A stretch of DNA of 64,000 nt from Plesiomonas shigelloides. GTDB lineage: Bacteria > Pseudomonadota > Gammaproteobacteria > Enterobacterales > CAMTGL01. The position numbers were made by a program, and so were the translations under genes. Positions 1 through 14,316 of the stretch are shown in pieces. The stretch lies in NCBI RefSeq assembly GCF_900087055.1, contig NZ_LT575468.1:2359773-2423772 (forward strand), read 5' to 3'. The notes under the pieces are model-generated. The model searched no databases. It saw only the letters and a program-made list of their open reading frames with translations, and was not told where the DNA came from. Within the stretch, counting starts at the first letter, position 1; every line of letters begins with the position of its first letter.

Positions 1-137
1 ACAGCAAAATTTACTGTTGCTTTTGGTTGGCGCTTTGGTTTAAGTTGAATTCACACTAAGTCTATCTAGGCATCACTGGCTGTATACATGCTCAATCCAT
101 AACAGCAGCGATCATTAACCAGACACGAGATTTCACC

Positions 138-188
138 ATGACTGTTTTCACCGTTCGTAACCACCATCATCACCATCATCCTGATTAG
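138..188 (+). CDS. hisL: his operon leader peptide HisL
   Basis: This is a 16-residue leader peptide that reads M-T-V-F-T-V-R-N, then six consecutive His codons, then P-D and a TAG stop. Leader peptides with a His run are known in enterobacteria to time ribosome progress to the supply of charged tRNA-His, so stalling here favours an antiterminator. Seen directly: the His run (162-179), the stop, and a strong terminator hairpin 74 bases downstream. E. coli HisL is also 16 residues and has seven His. Function is inferred from this arrangement. Confidence 0.96.
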   Translation: MTVFTVRNHHHHHHPD

Positions 189-261
189 TCTTTCAGGACG
201 CTGGTCCGTGGAAGACGCTCAGAGAGTTCTTCCGGTGGACGACAGTCAAGGTACACAATCC

Positions 262-296
262 AGCCCCCGGAAGATCACTTTTCCGGGGGCTTTTTA
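262..296 (+). terminator. his operon attenuator (rho-independent terminator)
   Basis: An 11-bp perfect stem (262-272 paired with 281-291, core AGCCCCCGGAA) closes an 8-base loop and runs into a T tract at 291-295. It lies between the hisL stop and hisG, where the his attenuator sits in enterobacteria. When histidyl-tRNA is plentiful this hairpin should end transcription before hisG. Confidence 0.93.
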
Positions 297-361
297 CTGT
301 ATACGCCGGTGCAAACTGGCCACAGGCAAAACGTCAACGGATGACGTAACGATTTAACGGC

Positions 362-390
362 CTACTCCGCCGCCAGCAACATCGGAGTAG
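362..390 (+). other. hairpin in the hisG 5' leader, after the attenuator
   Basis: CTACTCCG at 362-369 is the perfect reverse complement of CGGAGTAG at 383-390, giving an 8-bp stem with a 13-base loop and no T tract. It lies between the attenuator and the hisG ribosome binding site (AAGGA before 455). It could shape the hisG leader in read-through transcripts; no function can be assigned. Confidence 0.5.
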
Positions 391-454
391 CCCCGCAATT
401 TATCCAGCCCCGCTTATCGGCGCTGGGACAAAATCAGACTAAAAGGACATTGCC

Positions 455-1354
455 ATGCTGAACGCCAACCGACTGCGTATCGCTATCCAAAAATCCGGTC
501 GCCTGAGTGATGACTCGCGCGAGCTGCTGGCCCGCTGTGGGGTCAAAATCAACCTGCAACAACAACGCCTGATTGCCTTTGCCGAAAACATGCCAATTGA
601 TCTGCTGCGCGTGCGCGATGACGATATTCCCGGGCTGGTGATGGATGGCGTGGTAGATCTGGGCATCATCGGCGAAAACGTGCTGGAAGAAGAAGTGCTG
701 AGCCGCCAAGCCCGTGGGGAAGACCCGCAATACAGCACCTTGCGCCGTTTAGATTTCGGTGGTTGCCGCCTCTCTTTGGCGGTGCCTATTGATACCCGTT
801 ATGACGGCCCAGCCAGCCTACTCAATGCGCGCATTGCCACCTCTTACCCCAATTTGCTCAAGCGTTACATGGATGAGCGCGGCATCGCCTTTAAAAGCTG
901 CCTGCTTAACGGTTCGGTAGAAGTTGCGCCGCGCGCCGGTTTGGCCGATGCCATCTGCGATCTGGTGTCGACCGGAGCCACTCTCGAAGCCAATGGCCTG
1001 CGTGAAGCAGAGGTCATCTACCGCTCCAAGGCCACCTTAATTCAGCGCGCCGGTACGCTATCAGCCGAAAAACAGCAATTGGTCGATCGCCTGCTGACGC
1101 GGATGCAAGGGGTGATTCAGGCGCGCGAATCCAAATACATCATGCTGCACGCTCCCACCGATCGCTTGGAAGAGATCATCGCGCTGCTGCCGGGTGCCGA
1201 GCACCCAACCGTGTTACCGCTGGCCAATGAGAAAAATCGTATCGCCATGCACATGGTCAGCAGCGAAACCCTGTTCTGGGAAACCATGGAGCAACTCAAA
1301 GCCTTAGGTGCCAGCTCCATTTTGGTGCTGCCAATTGAAAAGATGATGGAGTAA
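455..1354 (+). CDS. hisG: ATP phosphoribosyltransferase HisG
   Basis: HisG makes phosphoribosyl-ATP from ATP and PRPP, the first and feedback-controlled step of histidine synthesis. The 299-residue protein is the long, hetero-independent form with a C-terminal regulatory domain; E. coli HisG is also 299. Visible family features are the N-terminal [10 protein letters not shown] start, the PRPP-binding stretch around [14 protein letters not shown] near residue 175, and a C-terminal ACT-like segment ending in [10 protein letters not shown]. An AAGGA ribosome binding site sits just upstream of the ATG. It is the first structural gene of the operon and only 5 bases separate it from hisD. Confidence 0.98.
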   Translation: MLNANRLRIAIQKSGRLSDDSRELLARCGVKINLQQQRLIAFAENMPIDLLRVRDDDIPGLVMDGVVDLGIIGENVLEEEVLSRQARGEDPQYSTLRRLDFGGCRLSLAVPIDTRYDGPASLLNARIATSYPNLLKRYMDERGIAFKSCLLNGSVEVAPRAGLADAICDLVSTGATLEANGLREAEVIYRSKATLIQRAGTLSAEKQQLVDRLLTRMQGVIQARESKYIMLHAPTDRLEEIIALLPGAEHPTVLPLANEKNRIAMHMVSSETLFWETMEQLKALGASSILVLPIEKMME

Positions 1355-1359
1355 CGGCG

Positions 1360-7081
<5,722 letters not shown>

Positions 7082-7088
<7 letters not shown>

Positions 7089-7699
7089 CTGAACAGCAAC
7101 GCGCAATGATCAACTGGGACAAGGTCGGTGGACTGCTGCCGGCTATCGTACAGCACGCCCAAAACGGCGAAGTGCTGATGCTTGGTTACATGACTCCGGA
7201 GGCACTGGGAAAAACCCTGCAAACCCGTCAAGTCACCTTTTTTTCACGTACCAAACAGCGCCTGTGGACCAAAGGTGAAACTTCCGGCCATATTCTGTGG
7301 GCCACCCGCATGGGGCTGGACTGCGATAACGACACCTTACTGATCTTAGCCGAACCGCACGGTGCTACGTGCCATCTGGGGACTGACAGCTGCTTTGAAG
7401 AAACTGCCGTGGAGCCAGATTTGATTTTCCTCGGCAAGTTAGAATCGATTTTAATGGCACGCAAAACCGTTGACCCACAAACGTCGTACACCGCACGCCT
7501 GTATGCCAAAGGCACCAAGCGCATTGCGCAGAAAGTAGGCGAAGAAGGAGTGGAAACCGCACTGGCCGCGGTGGCCGGTGATAAAGATGAGCTGATCAAT
7601 GAATCTGCGGATTTGTTGTATCACCTGATGGTGCTTCTGCAAGACCAAGATCTGCAGTTGCGTGATGTCATCCGCCGCTTGCGCGAACGTCATAGGTAA
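7082..7699 (+). CDS. hisI: bifunctional phosphoribosyl-AMP cyclohydrolase / phosphoribosyl-ATP pyrophosphatase HisIE
   Basis: HisIE is a fusion of the zinc cyclohydrolase HisI (first ~110 residues) and the MazG-like pyrophosphatase HisE (rest), steps two and three of the pathway. The cyclohydrolase half shows [26 protein letters not shown] and the Cys ligands in [12 protein letters not shown]. The HisE half shows [19 protein letters not shown]. It starts at GTG 7082 inside the hisF end; the first residues LTEQQR match E. coli. It is the last gene of the operon and is followed by a terminator. Confidence 0.96.
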
Positions 7700-7712
7700 C
7701 GTTCTTCGACTC

Positions 7713-7755
7713 TGCGGGTATCTATCGACACCGCCTGATACCCGCATTTTATTTT
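7713..7755 (+). terminator. his operon terminator
   Basis: TGCGGGTATC at 7713-7722 pairs perfectly with GATACCCGCA at 7737-7746 (10-bp stem, 14-base loop), followed by a T-rich tail ATTTTATTTT. It starts 14 bases after the hisI stop. Confidence 0.88.
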
Positions 7756-7767
7756 GGCGTAATGCGC

Positions 7768-7819
7768 TTTCCTCTTTTCCTCTTTTCCTCTTTTCCTCTT
7801 TTCCTCTTTTCCTCTTTTC
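7768..7819. repeat. octamer tandem repeat (CCTCTTTT)6
   Basis: Six perfect head-to-tail copies of the 8-mer CCTCTTTT occupy 7771-7818, with partial TTT before the first. The unit length is not a multiple of three, so slippage would shift any reading frame across it. A 65-codon frame (7762-7959) spans it but has no ribosome binding site and does not look like a protein. It is a simple sequence repeat just after the his terminator. Confidence 0.95.
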
Positions 7820-8296
7820 AGTTCAGCGTGGCGCAAATTAGCTCCACCGCTAAACAGTTAGCTCAGCCATCCCGCTCTGCACATCTCTTTGCATTGCATC
7901 ACCATAAGAAAAAGTGTCCGCTAAAAATGCCAGCCCCGTCCTCTGGTGCACGCCGCTAATCACCTACACGGCTGACTCACTGAACTCACGCCCCGATCGT
8001 TAGCATGCTTCACTGCTCGGCACAGAATAATCCTCTGCATTTACCGTATTCACCGCCACAAAAAAAGTATTTTAAGTGCGGTTTACACTTTCATTTACAG
8101 TGAAAAGTTATTCAAGCTGGATTTTTTATCCCTTCAAGGCAAATACTGCCTTAGCGCACTGTGTCGTGCCGTTTCTTTGACCTATCACACCATGAATTCA
8201 AGACAAAAAGTATCAACGAAAGCCGCACCAAGCCTGACATAGAACAAGATGACAGAAAAATCAGACCATTTTCTTATTCTTATCTTACATATCTAT

Positions 8297-8314
8297 ATTG
8301 CATAATTATGCGAA
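8297..8314. promoter_or_regulatory. putative ArgR operator (ARG box) upstream of artP
   Basis: ATTGCATAATTATGCGAA fits the 18-bp ARG box pattern wnTGNATwwwwATNCAnw with one mismatch (G for A at 8312). It lies 46 bases upstream of the artP start, where ArgR would repress. E. coli art genes are known ArgR targets. ARG boxes usually come in pairs 3 bp apart; I see no convincing second box, so binding may be weaker or the partner degenerate. Confidence 0.65.
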
Positions 8315-8359
8315 TCTATTTACTATCACCAAAAATAACTCATTATTCAGTTGGATCGC

Positions 8360-9088
8360 ATGAGTATTCAGTTAAATCAGGTGAATTGCTTTTACGGCGA
8401 ACACCAAGCCTTACACAATATCAGTTTTGAATGCAGCGCTGGCGAGACACTGGTACTGCTCGGCCCGAGCGGTGCCGGCAAAAGTTCGCTGCTGCGGGTA
8501 TTGAATCTGTTGGAAGTGCCCAAAAGTGGCACTCTGCACATTGCCGGTATGGACTTTGATTTATCGCGCGAACCTGACAGTCGCGCCGTGCGTGAGCTGC
8601 GCCAAAACGTCGGCATGGTCTTTCAGCAGTACAACCTCTGGCCACATCTGACCGTGATGGAAAATCTGACTGAAGCCCCGTGCCGAGTATTGGGTTTAAG
8701 CAAAGAACAAGCTCAAAGCCGCGCTAACGTGTTGCTGGAACGGTTACGTCTGACGCCGTATGCCGGCCGTTATCCGCTGCATCTATCGGGCGGTCAGCAA
8801 CAGCGGGTCGCTATTGCCCGCGCCCTGATGATGGAGCCACAAGTGCTCTTGTTTGATGAGCCGACGGCCGCGCTAGATCCAGAGATCACTGCACAAGTGG
8901 TCAGCATCATTCAAGAGTTGGCACAAACGGGGATCACACAGGTTATCGTGACCCACGAAGTGGAAGTGGCCAAGAAAGTGGCCAGTCAGGTGATTTACAT
9001 GGAGCAAGGGCATATCCTCGAACAAGGCAATGCCACCTGCTTCACTCAACCTCAAACCTCGGCCTTTGCCGGTTATTTATCGCACTGA
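8360..9088 (+). CDS. artP: arginine ABC transporter ATP-binding protein ArtP
   Basis: ArtP is the cytoplasmic ATPase of the arginine importer. The 242-residue protein has Walker [10 protein letters not shown] near residue 35, the Q-loop in FQQYNLWPH, the signature LSGGQQQ, Walker [14 protein letters not shown] and the switch His in VTHEVEV. Translation from the ATG at 8360 ([13 protein letters not shown]) matches E. coli ArtP; a TTG nine bases earlier is in frame but has no support. It is the first gene of artPIQM; the next gene begins 30 bases after its stop. Confidence 0.97.
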   Translation: MSIQLNQVNCFYGEHQALHNISFECSAGETLVLLGPSGAGKSSLLRVLNLLEVPKSGTLHIAGMDFDLSREPDSRAVRELRQNVGMVFQQYNLWPHLTVMENLTEAPCRVLGLSKEQAQSRANVLLERLRLTPYAGRYPLHLSGGQQQRVAIARALMMEPQVLLFDEPTAALDPEITAQVVSIIQELAQTGITQVIVTHEVEVAKKVASQVIYMEQGHILEQGNATCFTQPQTSAFAGYLSH

Positions 9089-9118
9089 GTTTTCTCTGCG
9101 TATTACAAGGAGTTCATC

Positions 9119-9862
9119 ATGAAAAAATTACTGACCGCAGCTCTGCTGACTAGCAGCCTTTGCGCAGGTTTTAGCAGTACGGTAATGGCCGCCGACACTA
9201 TTCGCTTTGCCATGGAAGCAACCTATCCACCGTTTGAGTCCACCAACGAGAAAAACGAAATCGTCGGTTTTGATGTCGATCTGGCTAAAGCGCTGTGCGC
9301 GGAAATCAAAGCGGAATGTACGTTCAGCAACCAAGCATTTGACAGCCTGATCCCGAGCCTGAAATTCCGTCGTTACGATGCAGCCATTTCCGCTATGGAT
9401 ATCACCGAAGAGCGTTTAAAGCAGGTGGACTTCACCAAGCCTTACTATGACAACGCCGCGGTATTCATCGCCCAGAAAGGTAAGTTTGCCGATGCCGCTG
9501 GCCTGCAAGGTAAGCGGGTTGGCGTACAAAATGGCTCCACTCACCAAACCTATATCAATGAGCAGATGAAAGATCTGAAATCGGTGCCTTACGGTAGCTA
9601 TCAAAATGCCGTGATCGATATGAAAAATGGCCGGATTGATGCCGTATTTGGTGACACCGCGGTGATTGCCGAGTGGCTGAAGCAAGATGCCAACCTGCAG
9701 CCTGTCGGCGCTCCGGTGACCGATCAAGCTTACTTTGGTAAAGGCTTCGGCATTGCCGTCAACAAAGGCAACACCGAACTGCTGAACAAGCTCAACACCG
9801 CGCTGGATACCTTGCATGCCAACGGTACCTATCAATCCATCTACAACAAGTGGTTTAAATAA
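9119..9862 (+). CDS. artI: periplasmic arginine-binding protein ArtI/ArtJ type
   Basis: This is the solute-binding protein that delivers arginine to ArtQM in the inner membrane. The 247-residue precursor has a Sec signal peptide (basic MKK, hydrophobic core, cleavage after VMA near residue 24). The SBP_bac_3 core follows: IRFAMEATYPPFES, GFDVDLAKALC, FDSLIPSLKFRRYDA and the GVQNGSTH hinge. AAGGAG lies 7 bases before the ATG. E. coli has two such proteins (ArtI, ArtJ); only one is present here, inside the operon in the ArtI position, so the I/J assignment rests on position. Confidence 0.93.
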   Translation: MKKLLTAALLTSSLCAGFSSTVMAADTIRFAMEATYPPFESTNEKNEIVGFDVDLAKALCAEIKAECTFSNQAFDSLIPSLKFRRYDAAISAMDITEERLKQVDFTKPYYDNAAVFIAQKGKFADAAGLQGKRVGVQNGSTHQTYINEQMKDLKSVPYGSYQNAVIDMKNGRIDAVFGDTAVIAEWLKQDANLQPVGAPVTDQAYFGKGFGIAVNKGNTELLNKLNTALDTLHANGTYQSIYNKWFK

Positions 9863-9868
9863 TTAACG

Positions 9869-10543
9869 ATGGCCGGAACAGAATTTCTCCACCTACTCCT
9901 GGCGGCGACCGGCATGACTGTCGGTCTGGCACTCACCTCTTTAGTGATAGGGCTGATCCTGGCCCTGTTATTTGCCGTTCTTGAGTCCGTGCGATGGCGC
10001 TTCGTCAGTTGGCCTGTCAGTATGCTGGTGACGGTACTGCGCGGTCTGCCGGAAATTCTGGTCGTATTGTTTATTTATTTTGGCTCGACACAGGTGCTCT
10101 TCCTGCTAAGCGGCGAATTTGTCGAATTCAGTCCGTTTTGGTGCGGCGCGGTGGCACTGGCCGTGATTTTTGCCTCCTACGCCTCGCAGACACTGCGGGG
10201 CGCGCTGAAGGCTATTTCACAGGGGCAGTGGGAGTCTGGCTTGGCACTCGGCATGACGCGTAAAGATATTTTTGTGCGCGTGATCCTGCCGCAAGTCTGG
10301 CGTCACGCCCTGCCAGGGCTGGGTAACCAATGGCTGGTGCTGCTGAAAGACACCGCGCTGGTTTCCCTGATTGGGGTCAATGAGTTAATGCGTCAGGCTC
10401 AAACCATTGCCACCTCAACGTGGCAGCCGTTTACCTGGTTTGCGTTGGCCGCCGTGCTGTATCTGGTGGTCACGCTCATCAGCCAGTTTTTGCTGCACCG
10501 GCTGGATTTGTATGTCACCCGTTTTGAAAGGAGTGCCGCCTGA
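9869..10543 (+). CDS. artQ: arginine ABC transporter permease ArtQ
   Basis: This is one of the two inner-membrane permeases of the arginine importer. The 224-residue, strongly hydrophobic protein has about five membrane segments and the HisM/ArtQ family start with [14 protein letters not shown]. The EAA loop [26 protein letters not shown] near residues 115-140 contacts ArtP. It is somewhat shorter than E. coli ArtQ (238), the difference being in a periplasmic loop after residue 80. It follows artI by 6 bases and shares one base with artM. Confidence 0.95.
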   Translation: MAGTEFLHLLLAATGMTVGLALTSLVIGLILALLFAVLESVRWRFVSWPVSMLVTVLRGLPEILVVLFIYFGSTQVLFLLSGEFVEFSPFWCGAVALAVIFASYASQTLRGALKAISQGQWESGLALGMTRKDIFVRVILPQVWRHALPGLGNQWLVLLKDTALVSLIGVNELMRQAQTIATSTWQPFTWFALAAVLYLVVTLISQFLLHRLDLYVTRFERSAA

Positions 10544-11211
10544 TGTGGGATTATTTGCCAACGTTGTTGCAGGGGCTACAAACCAGCTTATCGCTGACCG
10601 TGTGCGCCCTGTTGATTGGTTTTACTCTGGCGGTAGTGATGACTGTGATCATGGCCGGTCGCAAAGGGCCGCTGCGCTGGTTGACTAAAGGCTATCTGAC
10701 GTTGTTCACCGGCACCCCGCTGCTGATTCAGATTTTTCTGATTTACTACGGCCCGGGTCAGTTTGAAAGCCTGCGTAACAGCGTGCTGTGGCCATTGCTG
10801 TCCGAGCCTTGGTTTTGCGCCATGCTGGCCTTAGCGCTCAATAGCGCGGCCTACTCCACCTTGTTGTTCTACGGGGCAGTAAAAGCGATTCCGGCGGGAC
10901 AGTGGCAATCTTGTAGCGCACTGGGAATGACCCGCTTGCAAACGCTGCGCATTTTAGTGCCTTACGCATTGAAACGCTCTTTGCCTGCTTATTCCAACGA
11001 AGTGGTGTTGATTTTTAAAGGCACGTCACTGGCCAGTACCATCACTATCATGGATATCATGGGCTATGCCCAGCAACTGAACGCCCAAACCTACGATACG
11101 CTAGCGGTATTTGGCATGGCTGGGGTGATTTATCTGGTCGTGAATGGTTTGCTGACTATCTTGATGCGTCAGATGGAAAAGCGGATGCTGGCATTCGAGC
11201 AGCGCTGCTAA
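10543..11211 (+). CDS. artM: arginine ABC transporter permease ArtM
   Basis: This is the second permease of the arginine importer, forming a heterodimer with ArtQ. The 222 residues match the usual ArtM length. Visible features are GLQTSLSLTVCALLIGF, the TPLLIQIFLIYYGPGQF segment typical of ArtM, and the EAA loop GQWQSCSALGMTRLQTLRILVPYAL. The ATG overlaps the artQ stop (TGATG), so the two subunits are probably made in equal amounts. A terminator follows at 11270. Confidence 0.95.
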   Translation: MWDYLPTLLQGLQTSLSLTVCALLIGFTLAVVMTVIMAGRKGPLRWLTKGYLTLFTGTPLLIQIFLIYYGPGQFESLRNSVLWPLLSEPWFCAMLALALNSAAYSTLLFYGAVKAIPAGQWQSCSALGMTRLQTLRILVPYALKRSLPAYSNEVVLIFKGTSLASTITIMDIMGYAQQLNAQTYDTLAVFGMAGVIYLVVNGLLTILMRQMEKRMLAFEQRC

Positions 11212-11269
11212 ATCGCATGCGTTCGCTAGGCTATGTCATTTCGTATCCAATAAACTGAGTTTCATTTAT

Positions 11270-11298
11270 AACGGCATCCTACGAGATGCCGTTTTCTA
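11270..11298 (+). terminator. terminator after artM
   Basis: AACGGCATC (11270-11278) pairs perfectly with GATGCCGTT (11285-11293), with a 6-base loop and a short T run (TTTTC). It lies 58 bases after the artM stop. Confidence 0.8.
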
Positions 11299-11488
11299 TA
11301 CTGAAATCCTATCAGCCCAGCCATCCTCGGCTTATCGGCCACCCGCTACATTCTCGCGGCCATTTAATACCATTTAGTCGCTGCCATCTGGCCGGATCAG
11401 CCGCACTTTTGTGACAGGTCGGTTTTGTCATACCGAAAAAGCAGGCTAACTTAGCTACAGTCAGAACCCGCGCAAGGACACCAACCTG

Positions 11489-11989
11489 ATGTATTACGTT
11501 AAATACGCCTCCCCATTGGGAGAGTTATTGCTGATTGCCGACCGTCATGGTCTGCGCCATTTGTATCTGCCATCGGAAAACCCGCCGCATAATCCGCTGT
11601 GGCAAGCGGGGAAAAATCGCCCACTGGAGCAAGCCTGCGACTTTTTGGATGCGTATTTTGCGGGGAAAAAACCTTCAGCCGAGCAATTACTGCTCGCCCC
11701 TGTCGGCACTCCGTTTCAGCAACAGGTTTGGCAGCAATTACTGCAAATTCCCTATGCGGGCACCCGCTGCTATGGCGATATCGCCCAGCGCATCGGTAAT
11801 CCGAAAGCCGTGCGCGCCGTCGGTGGTGCCATCGGCGCGAATCCACTGGCCATCATCATCCCGTGTCACCGCGTCCTCGGCAAAGATCGCTCGCTGACCG
11901 GCTACAGCGGTGGGCTACCCATCAAAACCGCGCTGTTGACGCTTGAAGGCGTCACTTGGCGCGAAAAGAAAGCGCCAAAAACAGCGTAA
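11489..11989 (+). CDS. ogt: methylated-DNA--[protein]-cysteine S-methyltransferase (Ogt/Ada-C family)
   Basis: This suicide repair protein takes the methyl group from O6-methylguanine onto its own cysteine. The 166-residue product has the helix-turn-helix region with the Arg finger (ACRYGD-type, here GTRCYGDIA), KAVRAVGGAIGANP, and the acceptor Cys126 in IIPCHRVLG. The N-terminal RNase H-like domain is present. The length is close to E. coli Ogt (171). The gene stands alone on the plus strand, facing rlmC across a shared terminator. Ogt and the Ada C-terminal domain are alike; the absence of an Ada DNA-binding domain favours Ogt. Confidence 0.92.
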   Translation: MYYVKYASPLGELLLIADRHGLRHLYLPSENPPHNPLWQAGKNRPLEQACDFLDAYFAGKKPSAEQLLLAPVGTPFQQQVWQQLLQIPYAGTRCYGDIAQRIGNPKAVRAVGGAIGANPLAIIIPCHRVLGKDRSLTGYSGGLPIKTALLTLEGVTWREKKAPKTA

Positions 11990-12092
11990 AAATAACGCGT
12001 GACGCAATCAATAGCAGTACTGGCCGTGCTCGCCGCAGAGCGGCGAAGATGCCATACCATGCTCAACTTTTTACCAGAGAAAAATTTGCCAT

Positions 12093-12124
12093 AAAAAAAC
12101 CGCCAATCACTGGCGGTTTTTTGT
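12093..12124. terminator. bidirectional terminator between ogt and rlmC
   Basis: ACCGCCA (12099-12105) pairs with TGGCGGT (12111-12117) around ATCAC, flanked by A7 on the left and T6-7 on the right, so it can terminate ogt (plus) and rlmC (minus). Confidence 0.85.
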
Positions 12125-12195
12125 TGTTCAGCGCGAAGTATTGCAGCATGCGCGTACAAACCTCGAGCGCATAGCGATTGTATTAGCGAAAATGC

Positions 12196-13338
12196 TTAAC
12201 AGGCAGATTTCTTCAACAGCCCCAGCACCTCATAGTGCGCGGTGTGCGGGAACATATCGAACAGCTGCATTTGCAACAGCTGATACTGGCCATTGGCCGT
12301 CAAGCGCGCTACATCGGCCTGCATACTGACCGCATTGCAGCTGGAGTACAAAATATACTCCGGCGCCATCCGCGACAGGTATTCGCACAGCGCCACCCCG
12401 ATCCCACGCCGTGGGGGGTTCACCAGCACCAGATCCGGCACCGCATCGCGGCTATGGGCAAAATCCGCCGAATCTAACGCCTGAAACTGCACCTTGTTTA
12501 GCCCCAAGGTCGCTGCCGATTTTTGCGCACAAGCAATGGCTTCTGGGGAAATCTCAATACCGGTTAACGCCATGTCGGGCGTGGCGCAGTGCAAGCCAAA
12601 CCCGCCGACGCCACAAAACAGATCCCACAGGGAATGCACCGGTAACGCACGCACCCAATCACGCGCCGTCGCATACAATTTGGCCGCAACATCGGGGTTG
12701 GTCTGGAAAAAGCTACGCGGGCGAATATACAGCGGCACCCGATTAAACTGCTCTTCTAGCGCTTCATCCGCCGTCAGGATAATCTCCTGCTCCCCTTCCA
12801 TAATGGCCATGTGCACCGGCTGGATATTCACCGAGATCACCCGTAACTGTGGCAACTGCGCTTGCAGCCAGCCCAGTTCACGGCGAATTAACGGTAATTT
12901 GCTGTCAGAGCGCAGCACAAAGCGCAGCATGAATTCGCCACTGAGGGTACTTTGCGTTAACAGCAGATATTTAAGCTCGCCACGGCGCCGTGCAATCTGA
13001 TAAGGCGTTAAACCGGCGCGGCCAATAAATTGCTTTAAGGCGGGGAATAGCGCCTGAAACGCCGCCGGATAGAGCGGACAATCACACAGGTCGACACCAT
13101 TGCCGGCGGCATCGCAAATGCCCAGCAGCGGACGCTCTACCGCGCCACTGACCACCATTTTAGCTTTGTTGCGAAACGCCTGCTCAGGGCCAGAAACTGC
13201 CGGTAACCACTGACCGACCGCAATCGGGGTAAATAACGCCTGCAAGTCATGCTGTTTTTGCTGCAGTTGCTCGGAATAAGGGCGGTCAAGCCAATGACAG
13301 GAGCGGCATTCACCGGCCTGAAAGTGCGCACACTGCAT
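12196..13338 (-). CDS. rlmC: 23S rRNA (uracil-747-C5)-methyltransferase RlmC
   Basis: RlmC methylates U747 of 23S rRNA using SAM and carries a [4Fe-4S] cluster. The 380-residue protein begins [14 protein letters not shown]; Cys3, Cys11 and Cys14 with a later Cys in DLCDCPLYP form the cluster set. The methyltransferase half shows [24 protein letters not shown] and the catalytic Cys in [10 protein letters not shown]. It closely tracks E. coli RlmC. It lies downstream of potI across a terminator; the ybjO gene that separates them in E. coli is absent here. Confidence 0.96.
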   Translation of the reverse strand: MQCAHFQAGECRSCHWLDRPYSEQLQQKQHDLQALFTPIAVGQWLPAVSGPEQAFRNKAKMVVSGAVERPLLGICDAAGNGVDLCDCPLYPAAFQALFPALKQFIGRAGLTPYQIARRRGELKYLLLTQSTLSGEFMLRFVLRSDSKLPLIRRELGWLQAQLPQLRVISVNIQPVHMAIMEGEQEIILTADEALEEQFNRVPLYIRPRSFFQTNPDVAAKLYATARDWVRALPVHSLWDLFCGVGGFGLHCATPDMALTGIEISPEAIACAQKSAATLGLNKVQFQALDSADFAHSRDAVPDLVLVNPPRRGIGVALCEYLSRMAPEYILYSSCNAVSMQADVARLTANGQYQLLQMQLFDMFPHTAHYEVLGLLKKSAC

Positions 13339-13362
13339 GCAAACCTCGCAATCGTATCGGGT

Positions 13363-13400
13363 GGCGTAAAAATAAAAAGAGGGGCAGAATTCTACCCCTC
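13363..13400 (-). terminator. terminator after potI
   Basis: The segment 13379-13400 is a 22-bp nearly perfect palindrome (GAGGGG...CCCCTC with AGAATTCT at the centre, one C-A mismatch). Read on the minus strand it is followed by TTTTTATTTTT, a strong rho-independent terminator that ends the potFGHI transcript before rlmC. Confidence 0.88.
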
Positions 13401-13473
13401 CTTGCCAATTAGCGCCAACACTGTTGTCAGCGCCCTAGCCTGCGCCGCTCAATACGCCCCCACAGGACGCGCA

Positions 13474-14316
13474 CTATTTTTGTGGCAACAGCATCTCTAA
13501 ACGACGTCGCTTTTCAGCGCGCGACATCAACCACCATGACAGCAAGCCGATGAGACTCACGGCCAAAATAATCAAGGTCGCCAAGGCGTTGATTTTCGGC
13601 GATACCCCCATGCGTACACTGGAGAACACAATCATCGGTAAGGTGGTCGAGCTTGGCCCTGAGACAAAACTTGAGATAACCAAGGTATCCAACGACAAGG
13701 TAAAGGCCAATAACCAGCCAGACACCAATGCCGGCGCGATTTGCGGCACCGTGATGACGAAGAACACTTTCAGCGGCGGCGCGCCAAGATCCATCGCCGC
13801 CTCCTCCACCGAGCGATCCAGCTCGCGCAGGCGAGCACTGACTACCACCGCCACATAGGAGGTACAGAAAGTCACGTGCGCCAACCAGATAGTCATCGCG
13901 CCGCGCTGCTGCGGCCAACCGAGCCACTGCCCCATCGCCACAAACAGCAACAGCAGCGACAAACCGGTGATCACCTCAGGCATCACCAATGGCGCGGTCA
14001 GCATAAACGCAAACGAGGTCTGGCCGCGAAAACGACGAAAACGGGTCATCACAAAGGAGGCCATCGTGCCCAACACTACGGCAGCACTGGCCGCTGCGGT
14101 AGCGATGGTCAAACTGAGCCAGACCGCATCCATCATCGCCTGATCGGCAAACAACTCGCGATACCAAATCGTTGACCATCCGGCCCACACCGTGACCAGA
14201 CGTGAGCTGTTAAAGGAGTACACCACCAGCATAATCATCGGTACATACAAAAAACTCAGACCGATAAACAGGATCAGGGCTTTCCAATAGCCTTTTTGTG
14301 CCGGCATCGAGCTCAT
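13474..14316 (-). CDS. potI: putrescine ABC transporter permease PotI
   Basis: PotI is an inner-membrane permease of the putrescine importer. The 280-residue protein has about six membrane spans, beginning with KALILFIGLSFLYVPMIMLVVYSF. The EAA loop is LDRSVEEAAMDLGAPPLKVFFVITVPQIAPAL near residues 165-195. The ATG overlaps the potH stop (TGATG). It is the last gene of the operon; a palindromic terminator lies 74 bases downstream. Confidence 0.96.
   Translation of the reverse strand: MSSMPAQKGYWKALILFIGLSFLYVPMIMLVVYSFNSSRLVTVWAGWSTIWYRELFADQAMMDAVWLSLTIATAAASAAVVLGTMASFVMTRFRRFRGQTSFAFMLTAPLVMPEVITGLSLLLLFVAMGQWLGWPQQRGAMTIWLAHVTFCTSYVAVVVSARLRELDRSVEEAAMDLGAPPLKVFFVITVPQIAPALVSGWLLAFTLSLDTLVISSFVSGPSSTTLPMIVFSSVRMGVSPKINALATLIILAVSLIGLLSWWLMSRAEKRRRLEMLLPQK

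Larger units (their letters stand above)
7756..8359. other. gene-free gap between hisI and artP
   Basis: This gap of about 600 bases holds the octamer repeat (7768-7819) and, at its right end, an A+T-rich stretch with the ArgR-type operator before artP. The remainder (7820-8280) has only short frames without ribosome binding sites. The artP promoter should lie near 8260-8350, but no single -35/-10 pair stands out. Confidence 0.6.

Noticed and set aside
162-179. CAC/CAT run that looks like an engineered His tag
   Set aside because: It lies in a 16-codon leader frame followed by the attenuator and hisG; natural hisL leaders have the same run.
7762-7959. 65-codon frame across the octamer repeat, resembling a signal peptide (Phe/Leu/Ser-rich)
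   Set aside because: The hydrophobic stretch is only the translated repeat; there is no ribosome binding site and the rest is not protein-like.
8082-8099. TTTACA-N6-TTTACA, at first sight a TyrR-type box
   Set aside because: The halves are direct, not inverted as TyrR needs, and artP is not a TyrR gene.
8161-8430. 89-codon frame overlapping the artP start
   Set aside because: It overlaps artP in another frame, begins at a GTG without a ribosome binding site, and covers the ARG box region.
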